A stretch of DNA of 32,163 nt from Micromonospora solifontis (GTDB lineage Bacteria; Actinomycetota; Actinomycetes; Mycobacteriales; Micromonosporaceae): contig NZ_RJLN01000061.1 in assembly GCF_003725545.1 (NCBI RefSeq), positions 1 to 32,163 on the forward strand. The letters run 5' to 3'. Position numbers and translations under genes: made by a program. Of the stretch, positions 31,478 through 32,163 are shown piece after piece (within the stretch, counting starts at the first letter, position 1; every line of letters begins with the position of its first letter). The notes beneath the pieces were generated by a model. It saw only the letters and a program-made list of their open reading frames with translations. It had not been told where the DNA came from and did not search any database.

Positions 31478-31732
31478 TCAGCCTGCGTGCCGGCGTGCTG
31501 CCTCCGCGGACTGCCAGCGGCGCAGGGCGTCCTTGATGCGACGGTTCTCGGCCCGAGCCTCATCCCGCTCGCGGGCCCGTTCCCGCAGTTCGTAGGCGAG
31601 GCGGTGCAGTAGCGCGTCGACGTCCTCGGGGCGGTAGCCGCGCCGGGCCGTCGGTAGCCGCAGCGCGGCGATCCGGTCCGGGGTGAGCGGGCCGCGCAGG
31701 GCGTGTCGGCTGCGGTAGACGGTCATCGCCAC
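31478..31732 (-). CDS. Short DivIVA-domain protein
   Basis: This 84-residue cytosolic protein has the DivIVA N-terminal pattern: LTPDRIAALRLPTARRGYRPEDVDALLHRLAYEL, in which helix-turn RRGYRPEDVDALL is the hallmark. A charged coiled coil follows (ERARERDEARAENRRIKDAL). Full-length DivIVA proteins are much longer and organise polar growth, while short forms have no known job. GTG at 31732 has GGAG eight bases upstream. ATG at 31726 is the alternative and would overlap the corrected stop of the upstream reductase (ATGA). It is co-transcribed with that reductase. Confidence 0.85.
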   Translation of the reverse strand: MAMTVYRSRHALRGPLTPDRIAALRLPTARRGYRPEDVDALLHRLAYELRERARERDEARAENRRIKDALRRWQSAEAARRHAG

Positions 31733-32163
31733 GGGATCCGCTCCGGCAGGTGGATCCGGTCGGCGGGCACCCGGCGGCGAGCAGCCGCAACCTCAAGCCC
31801 GCCAGCATCGCCGGCGGCCCGCAGACGTAGACCTGCTGCTCACCGTGCAGGTGGTCGATTGCGACGGTCAGCGCGTCGCCGCGCTCCCGCGGCTCGGCGA
31901 GGGGGGCGTGGGAGAACGCCGGCACGACGGTCAGCCAGTCATTCGCCTGCTGGAGCCTGTCGAGGGTGATCGCGTCGTAGAGGCTCGCCACGTCCCGGCT
32001 GCCCGCGACCACCGTCACCCGCCGGCCGTCCGGGTCGGCGCCGACCTGCTCGACGATCGCGCGCAGCGGCGCCAGCCCGGTCCCGCCGGCGATCAGCAGC
32101 AGGTCCCCGCCGTGCAGGCTCAGCCCGGTGTCCGTCGGCGGGCCGACGTAAAGCAGCTCTCCA
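31723..32163 (-). CDS. FNR-type FAD/NAD(P)H reductase, C-terminal part, probable frameshift, cut by window end
   Basis: The visible 147 codons are the NAD(P)-binding half of a ferredoxin-reductase-type enzyme: LLLIAGGTGLAPLRAIVEQV, VTVVAGSRDVASLYDAITLDRL and QQVYVCGPPAMLAGLRLRLLAAG. The style is that of actinobacterial globin-reductase fusions related to flavohaemoglobins, but the N-terminal part is outside the window. Just after LLAAG (near 31780) the frame breaks. Read literally it continues as CPPTGSTCRSG to 31560, overlapping the DivIVA gene. With one extra G it reads VPADRIHLPERIPWR and stops at 31723, overlapping the DivIVA ATG as ATGA, clearly the ancestral end. This is either a real one-base loss or a sequence error in a G run. 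Confidence 0.75.

Overview
The window is very GC-rich DNA with actinomycete hallmarks: GTG starts, ATGA and TGATG gene overlaps, an IdeR/DmdR-type iron box, a mycothiol-type deacetylase, and CBM2-bearing secreted hydrolases. The style of the proteins suggests a soil actinobacterium of the Micromonosporaceae (Micromonospora-like). That family assignment is an inference from protein style, not from a search. No tRNA, rRNA, CRISPR array or intact insertion sequence was seen.

Layout. (1) 1-5143: a furA-katG peroxide-defence pair, a strong bidirectional terminator, a secreted YcnI-like copper protein, a small membrane protein and a PIG-L deacetylase. (2) 5181-14033: an arsenic island. On the minus strand lie arsC, a 41-residue His/Asp-rich small gene, a half-length aquaporin and an eroded arsR/phosphatase fusion, all joined by overlapping start and stop codons. 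Next come a divergent arsR and FAD monooxygenase, then another arsR divergent from two small genes (one with four Cys-Cys pairs) and an M28 peptidase. It ends with a fourth arsR, an arsN1-type acetyltransferase, a flavoprotein with Cys-Cys motifs in its tail, and an MFS exporter. No ArsB or ACR3 pump is present in the window. (3) 14181-19088: a siderophore-uptake operon under an iron box (ATPase, lipoprotein, fused double permease, FAD siderophore reductase). (4) 19222-22753: two genes of unknown function, then an AraC regulator with a TauE/SafE permease. (5) 22921-29319: a plant-polymer locus with a CBM2 esterase, a PaaX regulator, a ROK regulator coupled to a LacI-like sensor lacking a DNA-binding head, and a CBM2-GH5 glycanase. 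(6) 29373-32163: an ArsR-like regulator with an MFS exporter, a DivIVA-domain protein and the end of an FNR-type reductase that carries a probable one-base frameshift.

Most notable. The arsenic island repeats vicinal cysteine pairs across several unrelated proteins and joins them to a cytosolic peptidase, which may be an undescribed arsenical-handling module. The neighbouring arsC operon shows in-frame deletion scars. At least four genes share the same leaderless promoter layout (a TANNNT box, six bases, then the start codon).
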